From: Thermophilibacter gallinarum
GTDB lineage: Bacteria; Actinomycetota; Coriobacteriia; Coriobacteriales; Atopobiaceae
DNA length: 64,000 bases
NCBI RefSeq assembly: GCF_014982725.1
Contig: NZ_JADCJZ010000002.1
Location: forward strand, 248,001 to 312,000
Reading direction: 5' to 3'
Position 1 is the stretch's first letter. The number at the start of each line of letters is the position of its first letter. Positions 25,207 through 34,904 of this stretch are shown piece by piece. A model generated the notes under the pieces. The model was not told where the DNA came from and searched no databases. It was given only the letters and a program-made list of their open reading frames with translations. The position numbers were made by a program, and so were the translations under genes.

Positions 25207-26639
25207 AGCCAGGATTCGCGCAGGAACTCGGCGGCGAGCTCGGTCGTCGTGACCTCGCCGTCGAAGACGAGCGAGGCCGTGTCGGCGACGGAACTCACGA
25301 AGGCGGCGTCATGGGTGGCGAGAAGGACCGTGGCGCCGCCGCTCGCCGCCGCGCGGACGCGCCCGGCCACCGCGGCGCGCGCCGCCCGGTCGAGCCCCTT
25401 GGTCGGCTCGTCGAGCAGCAACAGGCGCGGGCGCACGAGCAGGAGCTTCTCGAGCGCAAGCAGCTGCTGCTGGCCGCCGGAGAGGTCGTAGGGGTGACGG
25501 CCCGGACAGCCGGCGAGGCCCAGGCGCTCGAGCGCGGCGTCGACCTCGGCAGCCCCGTAGCGACCCGATGACGCGGACCACTCCATGAGCTCGTCACGAA
25601 CCGTCTCGCACGCGAGCACCGCGCGCGGGTCCTGCGGCAGCAGGGCCTGGTCGCCGGCGCACGCGTTTCTCGCCCGCCCGCGCCGGGGGCCCAGCACGCC
25701 GGCCACGACCTGCAGCAGCGTCGACTTGCCGCAGCCGTTGGCGCCGAGCAGCGCGCGCACCTCGCCGGCGCCCACCGCAAGGTCGCAGCCGCGCAGCACC
25801 CAGTCCGCGTCGCGGTCGTAGCGGAACCACACGTCGTCCAGGGAGAGCACGGGGCGCACGTCCTTCTCGTCTGAGTGACGGGTTTTACCGCCCGTTGGGC
25901 ACGAACCATCCTGGCGATGCGTAATTCCCGTCAGCGAATCGAGGGTGGCCGGGCGCAGCTCCTCGAGCGCGACCTCGCGCGCGCGGCCGCCCTCCAGCAC
26001 GTAGGCGCACGTGGCGTAGTCGAGCATCGGGCCGGGCGCGTGCGTTGCCAGCACGACCGTCATGCCCAGCTCGCGGTTGGCGCGGAAGAGCAGGGCGAGA
26101 AACGCCTGCTCGGTGACGGGGTCGAGCATGCTCGTGGGCTCGTCGAGCAGGATCGCGCGCGGGCGCATGGCGAGCACCGACGCCAGTGCCAGCACCTGGC
26201 GCCGGCCGCCCGAGAGCTCGGCCACGCGGTCGCGGAACCACGGGCCCATGCCCAGGTATGTGGCGGTCTCTGCCACGCGGCGACGCATCTCCGGCTCCGG
26301 GACGCCAAGGTTCTCCAGGCCAAAGGCCATCTCGTGCCAGACCGTGTCGCAGACCATCTGGGCGTCCGGGCTCTGGAAGACGTAGCCCACCGCGCGCGCG
26401 GACGCCGCGGCGTCGAGTGAGCGAACGTCCTCACCGTGCGCGCGCACCGTGCCGGAGAGCTCCCCTACCGGCGCGACCTCGGGCTTCGCAAGGCGCAAAA
26501 GCGTTGACTTTCCCGAGCCCGTGGCGCCCGCGAGCAGTGCGAACGCGCCCTCGGGCACCTCGAGGGAGACGTCGAGAAGAACGGGCTTCTCGGTGCCCGC
26601 ATACGCGAACGTCACGCGATCGAAGGCAAGCGCGCTCAT
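25179..26639 (-). CDS. ECF transporter ATPase, two fused ABC domains
   Basis: A 486-residue protein joining both EcfA-type ATPases in one chain. Domain 1 (about 1-225): Walker A GATGSGKST, Q-loop QSPDAQM, signature LSGGRR, Walker B ILLDEPTS, switch His in ATHAPGP. Domain 2 (about 255-475): GANGCGKST, LLPQDPRA, LSGGQQ, LLLDEPTKG, ATHDAA. Separate EcfA1/EcfA2 genes are the rule; fusion occurs in YkoD-type systems. ATG 26637-26639 overlaps the EcfT stop (ATGA). It powers vitamin uptake with the adjacent EcfT and the S component at 24036. Confidence 0.9.
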   Translation of the reverse strand: MSALAFDRVTFAYAGTEKPVLLDVSLEVPEGAFALLAGATGSGKSTLLRLAKPEVAPVGELSGTVRAHGEDVRSLDAAASARAVGYVFQSPDAQMVCDTVWHEMAFGLENLGVPEPEMRRRVAETATYLGMGPWFRDRVAELSGGRRQVLALASVLAMRPRAILLDEPTSMLDPVTEQAFLALLFRANRELGMTVVLATHAPGPMLDYATCAYVLEGGRAREVALEELRPATLDSLTGITHRQDGSCPTGGKTRHSDEKDVRPVLSLDDVWFRYDRDADWVLRGCDLAVGAGEVRALLGANGCGKSTLLQVVAGVLGPRRGRARNACAGDQALLPQDPRAVLACETVRDELMEWSASSGRYGAAEVDAALERLGLAGCPGRHPYDLSGGQQQLLALEKLLLVRPRLLLLDEPTKGLDRAARAAVAGRVRAAASGGATVLLATHDAAFVSSVADTASLVFDGEVTTTELAAEFLRESWLYSNSRNGS

Positions 26640-27508
26640 CGCCGCCCCCTCTCGCGCAGGCGTGCCGCCAGCTCGGCCGCGGCGGGCAGCAGGGCGAGAA
26701 GCGCGCAGGGCACGCAGGCCCACCAGGGGCCGAGCCCACTCATGCGCGGGTAGAAGCGCCATTGCGCACAGACGGCCCATGCGCACGTGGCGGTAACGAT
26801 GAGCAGGGCCGCAATGCCAGCAAGTGCCGCCATGTCCCGCGGGCGGGGACGCTCCGGCCGGTAGCTCGTGCGCGGCAGCCCCGACTCCCAGCCGCGGGCC
26901 CGCATGGAGTCCGCGCGCTCGATCGACTCCTCGAGCGACCACGTGAGCAGCATGGACGACGTGCGCGTGAGCGCCTCGCAAACGCCCGAGCGCGCGCCGG
27001 CCGCCGTGCAGGCGGAGAGCGTCGCGCGGACCTCGCGGGAGCGGCCGAGCAGCTGCGGCACCAGCTGAAACGCCATGCCCAGGAGCAGCGGCAGCGTGCG
27101 GGCCCGCCGGGGGGCGAGGGCGAGGAGCCGGTCCTGCGTGAGCACCGCGGCCGCGCCCTCGAACCAGAGGACCACGGCGACCATGAGGCCGCCCATCGTG
27201 GCCCCGTAGGCAAGACTCTCCAGGTAGACGCTGCGCGGTCCAAACTTGAAGAGGAGCGTGGAGCCGGAGGCCGAGAAGAGCGGGTTGAGCAGGCACACGA
27301 GCGCGAGCAGCGGCAGCTGCCACGCGAGCCCGCGCGCCGTTGCGGCGCCGCCCCGCGCGAGCAGCGAGAAGAGCAGCGCGCCCGCGAGCGAGACCGCCAC
27401 GCAGACGGGGTGGACCGCCAGCATCGCGAGAGCGACCGCCCCCGCGAAGAGCGCGGCGGGGACGGTCGCGTGACAGGCGTCGAAGGCTATGGTTCGCTTG
27501 ACGGCCAT
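26636..27508 (-). CDS. ECF transporter transmembrane protein EcfT
   Basis: A 290-residue membrane protein of the EcfT/CbiQ family that couples ATPases to the S component. Several hydrophobic segments precede the coupling helices, where the two ARG-type motifs appear as SACTAAGARSG and SMRARGWESG. ATG 27506-27508; the ribosome site is weak, 18 bp after the DUF4430 gene, so coupling is likely. It overlaps the ATPase gene by 4 bp. Confidence 0.85.
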   Translation of the reverse strand: MAVKRTIAFDACHATVPAALFAGAVALAMLAVHPVCVAVSLAGALLFSLLARGGAATARGLAWQLPLLALVCLLNPLFSASGSTLLFKFGPRSVYLESLAYGATMGGLMVAVVLWFEGAAAVLTQDRLLALAPRRARTLPLLLGMAFQLVPQLLGRSREVRATLSACTAAGARSGVCEALTRTSSMLLTWSLEESIERADSMRARGWESGLPRTSYRPERPRPRDMAALAGIAALLIVTATCAWAVCAQWRFYPRMSGLGPWWACVPCALLALLPAAAELAARLRERGRR

Positions 27509-27526
27509 GGGCAGCGCTGGGGCGTG

Positions 27527-27988
27527 CTACTCGGTGAACTCGGTCACGTAGAGCCAGGTCACCACGTCGCCGGGCTCGAGCTCAAGCTCGGAGGCGGCGA
27601 CCTCGGCCATCTCGCCGTTGACCTCGAACATCCAGCCGCTCATGTCGCCAAAGTCACCGCCGGCCAGGCCGTTGATGCCCTGGACGTACATGCCGTACTC
27701 GGAGTCCGAGGCGTTGACGTCGTCGGCGGCGGCAACGAGCGCGTCGTAGGCCGTGGCGCCCTCGGGGAGCTCGACGGTCGCCGTGGTCTTCTCGCCCTCA
27801 CCTGCCGTCGCGTCGATCTCCACGGTGACCTCGATCGTGGCCTGCTGCTCCTGGCCGGTGTCAGCGGCGTTGTCGCCCGCAGCGGGCGCGCCGCCGCACG
27901 CGACGACGGTCAGCGCGAGCGCGCACGCGGCGAAGCCGCCGGCGAGCCGCGCGACGAAGGTCCTTCTCGACAGGTTCTTCTGAGACAT
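27527..27988 (-). CDS. DUF4430-domain lipoprotein
   Basis: A 153-residue exported lipoprotein. A twin-arginine-like NLSRRTFVARL motif is followed by a hydrophobic helix and the lipobox TVVAC (Cys about residue 31). Residues about 60-153 form a DUF4430 domain (ATAYDALVAAAD, then GINGLAGGDFGDMSGWMFEV and the WLYV end), the fold of transcobalamin-like C-terminal domains. ATG 27986-27988 follows GCGAGGC. It leads the EcfT-EcfAA operon and probably presents or binds the vitamin outside the membrane. Cobalamin is inferred. Confidence 0.82.
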   Translation of the reverse strand: MSQKNLSRRTFVARLAGGFAACALALTVVACGGAPAAGDNAADTGQEQQATIEVTVEIDATAGEGEKTTATVELPEGATAYDALVAAADDVNASDSEYGMYVQGINGLAGGDFGDMSGWMFEVNGEMAEVAASELELEPGDVVTWLYVTEFTE

Positions 27989-27994
27989 GGGTGC

Positions 27995-28165
27995 CTCGCT
28001 TCCTCCCGGATGTCCGGGTGTCGGGAGGGCAAGGCGGGGCCAGCGGGCGTCCCCCGCCGTCCCTGGCACAGCCGTGTGCTGATCCGGAGTCAAACCGGAG
28101 CCGTTTTCAACATGACGTAGCAGCTGCAAGAGCCGTGCCCTCGATATGTGGTTGGGTCAGTGTAG
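27995..28165 (-). ncRNA. Candidate cobalamin riboswitch before the DUF4430-ECF operon
   Basis: The minus-strand leader contains TCCGG-TTTGACT-CCGGA followed by CAGCACACGGCTGTG, matching by eye the conserved centre of cobalamin riboswitches (a GNGAATC-type loop followed by CNGNCCCGCNACTGT). Further on, GACACCCGGACATCCGGG could be a divergent B12 box just before the ribosome site. A TACACT -10 box is at 28164-28159. The match is imperfect and made without a covariance model. Confidence 0.45.
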
Positions 28166-28292
28166 CATGCGCGCGGCGCGCCGGCCCTTGCAGCCAGCCG
28201 TCAGGGATGCGCGCCTTTCGTGTACCGCCCGCGCGGGCGAGAAATGCGGGTATAGAGGAAGCATTTATCCGCTCCCGCAGAATCGGGGCACC

Positions 28293-31247
28293 ATGTCTCG
28301 CCGCCCGCGCACCGCCCTCCTCGTCCTTCTCGCCCTGTTCCTCGCGCTCGTCCCAACGACGGCACGCGCGGCGGGGCTCGCCAAGCTCGTTGACCCCGAC
28401 ACCTCCGCCCGCTGGGAGGAGGTCTTTGGCACGGGCTCCGGCACCGTCTCAACGGAGAACGCCGGGCGCATCTGGGCCGACAAGTCCGTCTATGCCAGCG
28501 CCGACGACGCCCGCGCCGCCGGCCTGCCCGTGAAGATCGACGTGGACGACCACAGCTTCATCGTGGGCCTCTCCACGCTGGCCTCGGCCGTCTCCGTGCG
28601 TCAGGAGGGCGGCCCCGCGCATGACGTGGTCTTCGTGGTGAGCACCAACCGGCTTCTGGAGGACATCACCTACGGCGGCCGGCCCCAGGCAGACTACCTC
28701 GTCGACGCCCTCAACCAGGCAATCGCGCGCCTCATGGCGGAAAACGGTAACGGCGCCACCCCCACGCGCGTGGCCGTGATCGGCTACGACTCCAAGGTCA
28801 CGACGCTCATGCCGCTCGGCACCTACGCTCCGGACGGAAACGGCCACTACGTCGCATACGACGGCGGCACGCTCTCCGTGACCGCCACGACCACGGACGG
28901 TGCGGGCACGACGGCCTCCGCGCGGCTCGGCAGCGGGTCCTACCTGCAGCTTGCGACGCACGTGGCGGGCGACGTTCTGACCGCCGCCGCGGACGACCCC
29001 GGCTCAGAGGGCCGCGTCCCCGTGCTCTGCCTCATGGGCCGCGAGACCCCGCCGATGGCGAGTCCCGACTTCACGAACCCGCCCGTCTACACCGGTGACG
29101 CCACGGGATTTCTTGGTCCGCTGCCGGGAAGCCGCGAGAACGGCTACGGCACGGACGCACTTCTCGCCACGCTGCTCACGATGCGAAACGAGGCCGCGCG
29201 CGTTGGCGCCGCATGGGGCCCCAAGCGGCCTCTCACGTTCTTCACCTGCGGCCTGGACACGAGCGAGACGGCCGCCTACCTGCTTGAAACCGCCCACGAG
29301 CAGGCGCACCACCCCCTGCCCGGCACCGGCGCGGCGTCCGGCACGGACCTGCGCGACAACCTCTCCACGGCGGCGCGGACGTTCGCCGAGGCCTCCGCGG
29401 CGGGCGAGAAGGACGTCACGCTGCACCTCTACGGATCCGGCACGCGCGGCCTCGTGGCCGAGGACGTCACCTTCCCCTGTGCGCCGGGCCTGCTCAGCGC
29501 CGCCGACGGCTACGAGGTCACGCCCGTCGACGACTATCTCTCCGCCCGCAGCGCGAGCGCGCTCTCGTGGGCCTTCGGCACCGTGGTGGACCGCTCGCTC
29601 GGCGTGGTCTACACGGCGCCGGCGTCGGGCGGCCCCGGTGACGACCGCCCCGGCGGCAGCCGCGTCACCGTGTCCGACGAGGTTGGCCCCGGCATGGAGG
29701 TCGCGCGCGTGAGCGGCATCGTGTATGGGGACACGCTGCTCGACGGCGAGCTTGCCGCGCAGGCCGTGAAGATCAGCCTCGAGGACCCCGGCCACGTCGA
29801 GGCCACGCACGAGTTCGGCTACCTCGTGGAGGCCATGAACGCGCGCTACGACCTCGGCCACTCCGTCTACGACCTCTTCTATGACGCCCTGCAGGACGGG
29901 CAGTTCTCCTACGACGGCCCCGGGGACTTCTCCAACCGCGCCTCGTGGTACGTGAACGGCGCGCACGAGATGATCCCGATGGGCGGCGAGCCCTTCGCCT
30001 TTGCCACGCAGGCCGAGGTGGACGCCGCCGCGGACGGGCGCTGGCAGGAGCGGGCGCCCGAGGACGTGCGCGAGAAGATCGAGGCCGCGCAGGACAGCGG
30101 CGCCACCGCCGTCTGCGAGACGTACTACTACATCGGGAACCTGCCCAACCAGTACACCGGCGGCGACGTCACGCTCTACGACTTTGTGGTCATGGTGGAG
30201 ACGAGCCTTGCCACCGGGCGGCAGACGCTTCTGCTCTCGGTGCCCGTTGACGCCGTCCCCGCGCGCCGCACGAGCGTGACCTTGGCAGAGGACGGCTCGG
30301 CCACGCTGGCGCTTGACGGCGATACGGACGTGAAGCCGCTGCGCTTTGCGTATCTCGTCTCGCCCACGCCGGACACCGAGGCCGTGCTCGAGCGCGCCGA
30401 TGCCGGCGAGGAGGTGAGCGACGAGGAGCTTGAGGCGGCGCTCGGCGCGGACGTGCAGCACGTGCCCTCGGGAGCGAGGGCGGTCTTTGCGAGCGCCTTC
30501 ACCGGCACGGGCACCGACGCCGCCGCGGGAGCCGTGGCGTCTGCCTGGGCGGCGCAGACCAACTCCTACTATGCGTTTTCGCGCGACACGCCGCTCTTCT
30601 CGCGTACGTCGAGTGGCTACGCCCCGCTCGCGACGCTCCCCCAGAGCGGCCAGACCTACTACTTTGAGCAGACTGTCTACACGGCGGACGTCTCCTCGGC
30701 GGGTGGCGACGCGCCGGCCAAGGTCGAGAAGACCATGGAGCCCTACACGGTGGCCCTTGACGTGAGCGAGATCCCCCTGCGCTTTGACGTGCGGGACGGG
30801 CAGTGCGTGGTGCTCGCGGGCACGCCGCGCTACGTGAGCGCCACCGATCTGGGCTCCGCCGAGAAGGACCCTGACGTCACGGGCAGCGCGCCGTACGTGG
30901 AGTGGCTCTCGCTCGCCGAGGAGGGCGCCGGCGCCGTACGGCTCTCCGCTCGCCTGGGCAACAACGGCGCGCTCGTCCTGCCCGACGACGTCGAACCGGA
31001 GCCCACGCCTGATCCGGAGCCGAACCCGACGCCCGAGCCCGACGACCCCGGGACCGCCCCGGACCCCGGCCACGACTCCCCCGCACGGCCGGACGAGCGG
31101 CCCTCCGAAGACGGGCAGGTCGCCACCCCGGAAGGCGGCGACCTCCCCGCGACCGGCGAGCGCGACGACGGCACCGTCCTTCTCGTCCTGCTCTTCTTTG
31201 GTGCCTCCGCCGTGGCGACGGCCTTTGTCCTCCTCTGGCGTCGCTGA
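28293..31247 (+). CDS. LPXTG-anchored surface protein with vWA-like domain
   Basis: A 984-residue cell-wall protein. A signal peptide covers about residues 1-30 (RRPRTALLVLLALFLALVP, then ARA). A von Willebrand A-like domain follows (about 95-330: HDVVFVVSTNRLLED, then RVAVIGYDSKV); the MIDAS DxSxS motif is degenerate. Later repeats look like pilin or adhesin beta domains. Residues about 925-950 are Pro/Asp/Glu spacers. The sorting signal is LPATG at 951-955, a hydrophobic helix and a final RR. ATG 28293 has only a weak GGGG site. It is probably a sortase substrate, an adhesin or pilus-tip-like protein. No sortase gene is nearby. Confidence 0.85.
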   Translation: MSRRPRTALLVLLALFLALVPTTARAAGLAKLVDPDTSARWEEVFGTGSGTVSTENAGRIWADKSVYASADDARAAGLPVKIDVDDHSFIVGLSTLASAVSVRQEGGPAHDVVFVVSTNRLLEDITYGGRPQADYLVDALNQAIARLMAENGNGATPTRVAVIGYDSKVTTLMPLGTYAPDGNGHYVAYDGGTLSVTATTTDGAGTTASARLGSGSYLQLATHVAGDVLTAAADDPGSEGRVPVLCLMGRETPPMASPDFTNPPVYTGDATGFLGPLPGSRENGYGTDALLATLLTMRNEAARVGAAWGPKRPLTFFTCGLDTSETAAYLLETAHEQAHHPLPGTGAASGTDLRDNLSTAARTFAEASAAGEKDVTLHLYGSGTRGLVAEDVTFPCAPGLLSAADGYEVTPVDDYLSARSASALSWAFGTVVDRSLGVVYTAPASGGPGDDRPGGSRVTVSDEVGPGMEVARVSGIVYGDTLLDGELAAQAVKISLEDPGHVEATHEFGYLVEAMNARYDLGHSVYDLFYDALQDGQFSYDGPGDFSNRASWYVNGAHEMIPMGGEPFAFATQAEVDAAADGRWQERAPEDVREKIEAAQDSGATAVCETYYYIGNLPNQYTGGDVTLYDFVVMVETSLATGRQTLLLSVPVDAVPARRTSVTLAEDGSATLALDGDTDVKPLRFAYLVSPTPDTEAVLERADAGEEVSDEELEAALGADVQHVPSGARAVFASAFTGTGTDAAAGAVASAWAAQTNSYYAFSRDTPLFSRTSSGYAPLATLPQSGQTYYFEQTVYTADVSSAGGDAPAKVEKTMEPYTVALDVSEIPLRFDVRDGQCVVLAGTPRYVSATDLGSAEKDPDVTGSAPYVEWLSLAEEGAGAVRLSARLGNNGALVLPDDVEPEPTPDPEPNPTPEPDDPGTAPDPGHDSPARPDERPSEDGQVATPEGGDLPATGERDDGTVLLVLLFFGASAVATAFVLLWRR

Positions 31248-31364
31248 GCCGCGGCGGCGCGTCCCACTTGTGTATTCGGTTGGGAGTCGGTCGCCGACTC
31301 GGATTGGGGAAATTCCGCCCATGGAATACTCGATGACGGTATCCCCAATCCGGAAAGGACCGTC
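31248..31364 (+). promoter_or_regulatory. Spacer with inverted repeat before the antiporter
   Basis: The pair CGGATTGGGGA / TCCCCAATCCG encloses a second pair (ATTCC/GGAAT) between about 31299 and 31352, just before the AAAGGA ribosome site of the antiporter gene. It can serve as terminator of the surface-protein gene or sequester the downstream start. No T-run is seen. Confidence 0.45.
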
Positions 31365-32324
31365 GTGCTTCTCAGCCTCGTCATCATCGTGCTTGGATTC
31401 GCCCTGCTCATCTTTGGCGCCAACTTCCTCGTGGACGGCGCCTGCAGCATCGCCGCGCGCCTCGGCGTCCCCGAGCGCGTGGCCGGACTCACCATCGTGG
31501 CTATCGGCACGTCGCTGCCCGAGCTCGTGGTCAGCGTCACCTCCGCCGTGGGCGGCCACGCGGATATGGCCTTCGGCAACGTCATGGGCAGCTGCCTGGC
31601 AAACCTGCTGCTCATCCTCGGTCTCTCGGCGGTGATCGCCCCGGTCACGCTCTCGCGCATCACCCAGCGCTTCGAGATCCCCGTGAGCGTGGCGGCCTGC
31701 GGCTTGCTCGCGCTCGTGGCCAACACGGACGGCCAGGTCACGCTCGTCGAGGGCGTGGTCCTTCTCGCTGCGTCCGTCGCCTTCGTGGCGCGGACCGTCG
31801 TCGTGGGCCTCGGCGAGGGCGCAACGGAGAAGGAGAGTGCCCCGGAGGACCCCGACACCGGAGTCGTCTCCTCAAACACCTTCCGTGACCTGCTCTTCAT
31901 TGTGGGCGGTATCGCGATGCTCAAGTTCGGCGCGGACTTCGTGGTGGACAACTCCGTGGAGATCGCGGGCGCTATGGGCATCTCCGAGCGCGTCATCGGC
32001 ATCACCGTGGTGGCGCTCGGCACGTGTCTGCCGGAGCTGGTCACGAGCGTGGTTGCCGCCTTCCGCGGCAACTCCGACATCGCCGTGGGCAACGTCGTGG
32101 GTTCCAACATCTCCAACCTGCTGCTCGTCATGGGCGGGCCGGCGCTCTTCGCCAACATCCCCTACGACCCGGCGTATAACGTGGACCTGGCACTGCTCGC
32201 GCTCTTCTCGGCCGTGCTCGTTGGCTTTGCCTTCATCGGGCGCCGCCACGAGATGAGCCGCGCCAACGGCGTCGTCTTCGTGGTGCTCTACGCCGCCTAC
32301 ATCGCCACGTCGGTGATGCGCTGA
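31365..32324 (+). CDS. Calcium/sodium antiporter (CaCA family)
   Basis: A 319-residue membrane antiporter of the YrbG/CaCA family, exporting Ca2+ in exchange for Na+ or H+. The two inverted alpha-repeats are visible as GTSLPELVVSVTSA near residue 48 and GTCLPELVTSVVAA near residue 223, followed by GNVMGSCLANLL and GNVVGSNISNLL. About ten helices and a cytosolic acidic loop near residues 150-165 fit the family. Start is GTG 31365 after AAAGGA. It follows the LPXTG gene on the same strand and is probably its own unit. Confidence 0.9.
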   Translation: MLLSLVIIVLGFALLIFGANFLVDGACSIAARLGVPERVAGLTIVAIGTSLPELVVSVTSAVGGHADMAFGNVMGSCLANLLLILGLSAVIAPVTLSRITQRFEIPVSVAACGLLALVANTDGQVTLVEGVVLLAASVAFVARTVVVGLGEGATEKESAPEDPDTGVVSSNTFRDLLFIVGGIAMLKFGADFVVDNSVEIAGAMGISERVIGITVVALGTCLPELVTSVVAAFRGNSDIAVGNVVGSNISNLLLVMGGPALFANIPYDPAYNVDLALLALFSAVLVGFAFIGRRHEMSRANGVVFVVLYAAYIATSVMR

Positions 32325-32341
32325 GCCATTACAGTTGTTCC

Positions 32342-32544
32342 AAAGGCAGAATATCGGCTGCCCTGTGTCACTTTTTTCCTTGTCTGTGTGCCTTCGAGCG
32401 ACGTTCTTCGCAAATCGCGATTCAGACGCCTTCCTTAACAGGCAGTTCTTCGATGCGACAGCTGGGCTCGGACGCGGTGTCGAGAAACGGTCACACAGAC
32501 GAAGGGAAAAGTGACACAGCCTCTCCGGTTTTCTGCCTTCAGGC
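32342..32544. repeat. Long intergenic palindrome (element D)
   Basis: An approximately 200-bp imperfect palindrome between the antiporter and the XRE gene, which converge. Arms include TGTGTCAC-polyT-CCTTGTCTGTGTG (32364-32390) against CACACAGACGAAGG-polyA-GTGACACA (32492-32518), extended outward by GGCAGAATATCGG against CCGGTTTTCTGCC. It contains near-word sequences CGTTCTTCG and TCGAGAAACGG. The poly-T and poly-A tracts could give bidirectional termination. Confidence 0.65.
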
Positions 32545-32566
32545 GGCAAGGGAGGACAAAGAGGCG

Positions 32567-33208
32567 CTAGGCGAACGGCATCATCGGGAGGCACAGCAGC
32601 AGGAGCTGCACGATGGCGGCGAGGCTCATCCAGAAGCGCCGCATGGGCAGAAACGTGCGGTAGAGGAAGTCGTTCGGCAGGGCGTCCTCGGGGTCGCGCC
32701 CCTCGAGGAAGGCCCAGAGCCTGGTGGCGTCCGCAAGGTCGTGCTCGCGCATGTATCGGGTGACGCGAGCGTCGCAGGCACCGCTCCAGAAGCAGGCGAA
32801 CAGGCGAAGGAACGACGCCAGGAGATACAGCCCCCTGCCGGTCGAGGTGTCCCAGTCCAGAAGCCACGTCGCGTAGAAGAAGGCTACCGTGGCGACGAAG
32901 AATACCGCATAGGCGAGCGCCGCCCTGAGGAGCAGCCTGACAAGCTCGTGGCGTGACTCGGCCTCGGCGCGCACCGCCGCGAGGCCGTGCTCGCCGAGCA
33001 GCTCGGAGGCGCTGGTCCCCAGCTCACTCGCCACGAGCGTGAGGCTCTGCACGTCGATGAGGGTCTTGCCGGTCTCCCAGTTGTTGACCGTCTGGCGGCT
33101 CACGTAGATGCGCTGCGCGAGCTCGGCCTGCGTGAGGCCTGACGCCTCGCGCCGCTCGCGGACGCGCTCGCCCACGACCTGCCGCGCGCTCTGGAGCTCC
33201 TCCGCCAT
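32567..33208 (-). CDS. XRE-family regulator fused to membrane helices
   Basis: A 213-residue protein. Residues about 10-70 are an XRE/Cro helix-turn-helix (REASGLTQAELAQRIYVSRQ, then TVNNWETGKTLID). From about residue 90 there are three hydrophobic segments (YAVFFVATVAFFYATWLL, a middle LYLLASFLRLFACFW and a C-terminal one), so the DNA-binding domain is tethered to the membrane. Such proteins are common in Firmicutes and Actinobacteria; the target is unknown. ATG 33206-33208. A family-A repeat lies upstream. Confidence 0.8.
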   Translation of the reverse strand: MAEELQSARQVVGERVRERREASGLTQAELAQRIYVSRQTVNNWETGKTLIDVQSLTLVASELGTSASELLGEHGLAAVRAEAESRHELVRLLLRAALAYAVFFVATVAFFYATWLLDWDTSTGRGLYLLASFLRLFACFWSGACDARVTRYMREHDLADATRLWAFLEGRDPEDALPNDFLYRTFLPMRRFWMSLAAIVQLLLLCLPMMPFA

Positions 33209-33299
33209 GGCACGCCCCCTCTCCTTGCGGAAATCATACCCGCATCGGGTGCCCGCGGCGAGTCAAAACCCTTTGACACGCACCGCCCGGGTTGCCCCC

Positions 33300-33416
33300 C
33301 TCTCAGGGCGTGTACACAGTTGCGAAGTTGATTCTTTTCTCGGTAACCGATCTACCTGCTGAAACAATGTCGCATGGTACCGTATTAATTCTGCAACAGT
33401 GTACATACCCTGAGAG
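33300..33416 (-). repeat. Family A palindrome, copy 1 (divergent copy)
   Basis: A 117-bp imperfect palindrome. On the minus strand it reads through TGTACACTGTTGC, AATTAATACGGTACC, CAGCAGGTAGA and ACCGAGAAAAGAATCAA to GCAACTGTGTACACG. Outer arms CTCTCAGGG/CCCTGAGAG differ from the CCGGA-type arms of the other copies but pair perfectly. It lies 80 bp 3' of the LysE gene (33495 end) in sense orientation, upstream of the XRE gene. A GTGTACACACCCTG half-repeat follows at 33421-33434. Confidence 0.8.
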
Positions 33417-33494
33417 GGAGGTGTACACACCCTGTGGACGGAGCGCGCATGTCCTCAAAAGAGGAGACGGGCGGCCGCCGGGCGAGAGGGGCCG

Positions 33495-34130
33495 CTACGC
33501 CGTAAGGAAGATCGTGGCGCCGAGGGCGATGTAGACCAGGCCGGAGGCCACGGACGTCACGCGTCCGGCGCGCGGGCTGCGGGTCAGCAGACGCGAGAAG
33601 GGCGCCGCAACCAGCACGATCACCACGGTCCAGAGCGTGGAGAGCGCCACGTAGGTGAGGCCGAGCGCCAGGAACGGCACCGGACCGAAGGGGTTGGGCG
33701 TGGCCACGAACTGCGGCAGCAGCGCCAGGAAGAACAGAATGATCTTGGGGTTGAGCACGTTGGTCAGCACGCCCTGGGCAAAGACGCGCAGGTTGGAGCC
33801 AGCCGCGGGCTCGCCGTCCTTCTCGCCCACCGAGAAGGACGAACCACCGGAGAGGATGCTGCGCACGCCCATCACCGCGAGGTAGGCCGCACCTGCCACC
33901 TTGATCACGTTGAAGGCCACCGGAGAGGCGGCGAGCACGAGCGAGAGCCCGGCCGCCACGAGGATCGTGTGCACCACCAGGCCTGCGTTGATGCCGAGCG
34001 CGCTGGCCAGCCCCTCGCGCCGGCCGCCGGAGACGGTGCGCGTGAGGATGTAGACGGTGTCGATGCCCGGCGTGAGGCACAGGGCCGCCGCGGACGCGAC
34101 GAAGCCCCCGTAGCCGACGATTCCCAGCAT
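33495..34130 (-). CDS. LysE/RhtB family amino-acid exporter
   Basis: A 211-residue membrane protein of the LysE/RhtB (resistance to homoserine/threonine) family. Typical are the N-terminal ALCLTPGIDTVYILTRT block, GLVVHTILVAAGLS and QGVLTNVLNPKIILFFLALLPQF. Six helices are predicted. ATG 34128-34130; weak ribosome site 18 bp after glnQ, implying co-transcription with the amino-acid ABC importer. The codons for SVGEKDGE form a perfect inverted pair of the recurrent word (33816-33840). Confidence 0.88.
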   Translation of the reverse strand: MLGIVGYGGFVASAAALCLTPGIDTVYILTRTVSGGRREGLASALGINAGLVVHTILVAAGLSLVLAASPVAFNVIKVAGAAYLAVMGVRSILSGGSSFSVGEKDGEPAAGSNLRVFAQGVLTNVLNPKIILFFLALLPQFVATPNPFGPVPFLALGLTYVALSTLWTVVIVLVAAPFSRLLTRSPRAGRVTSVASGLVYIALGATIFLTA

Positions 34131-34148
34131 GAAGCGCGCCGCCCGGCC

Positions 34149-34903
<755 letters not shown>

Positions 34904-34904
<1 letters not shown>

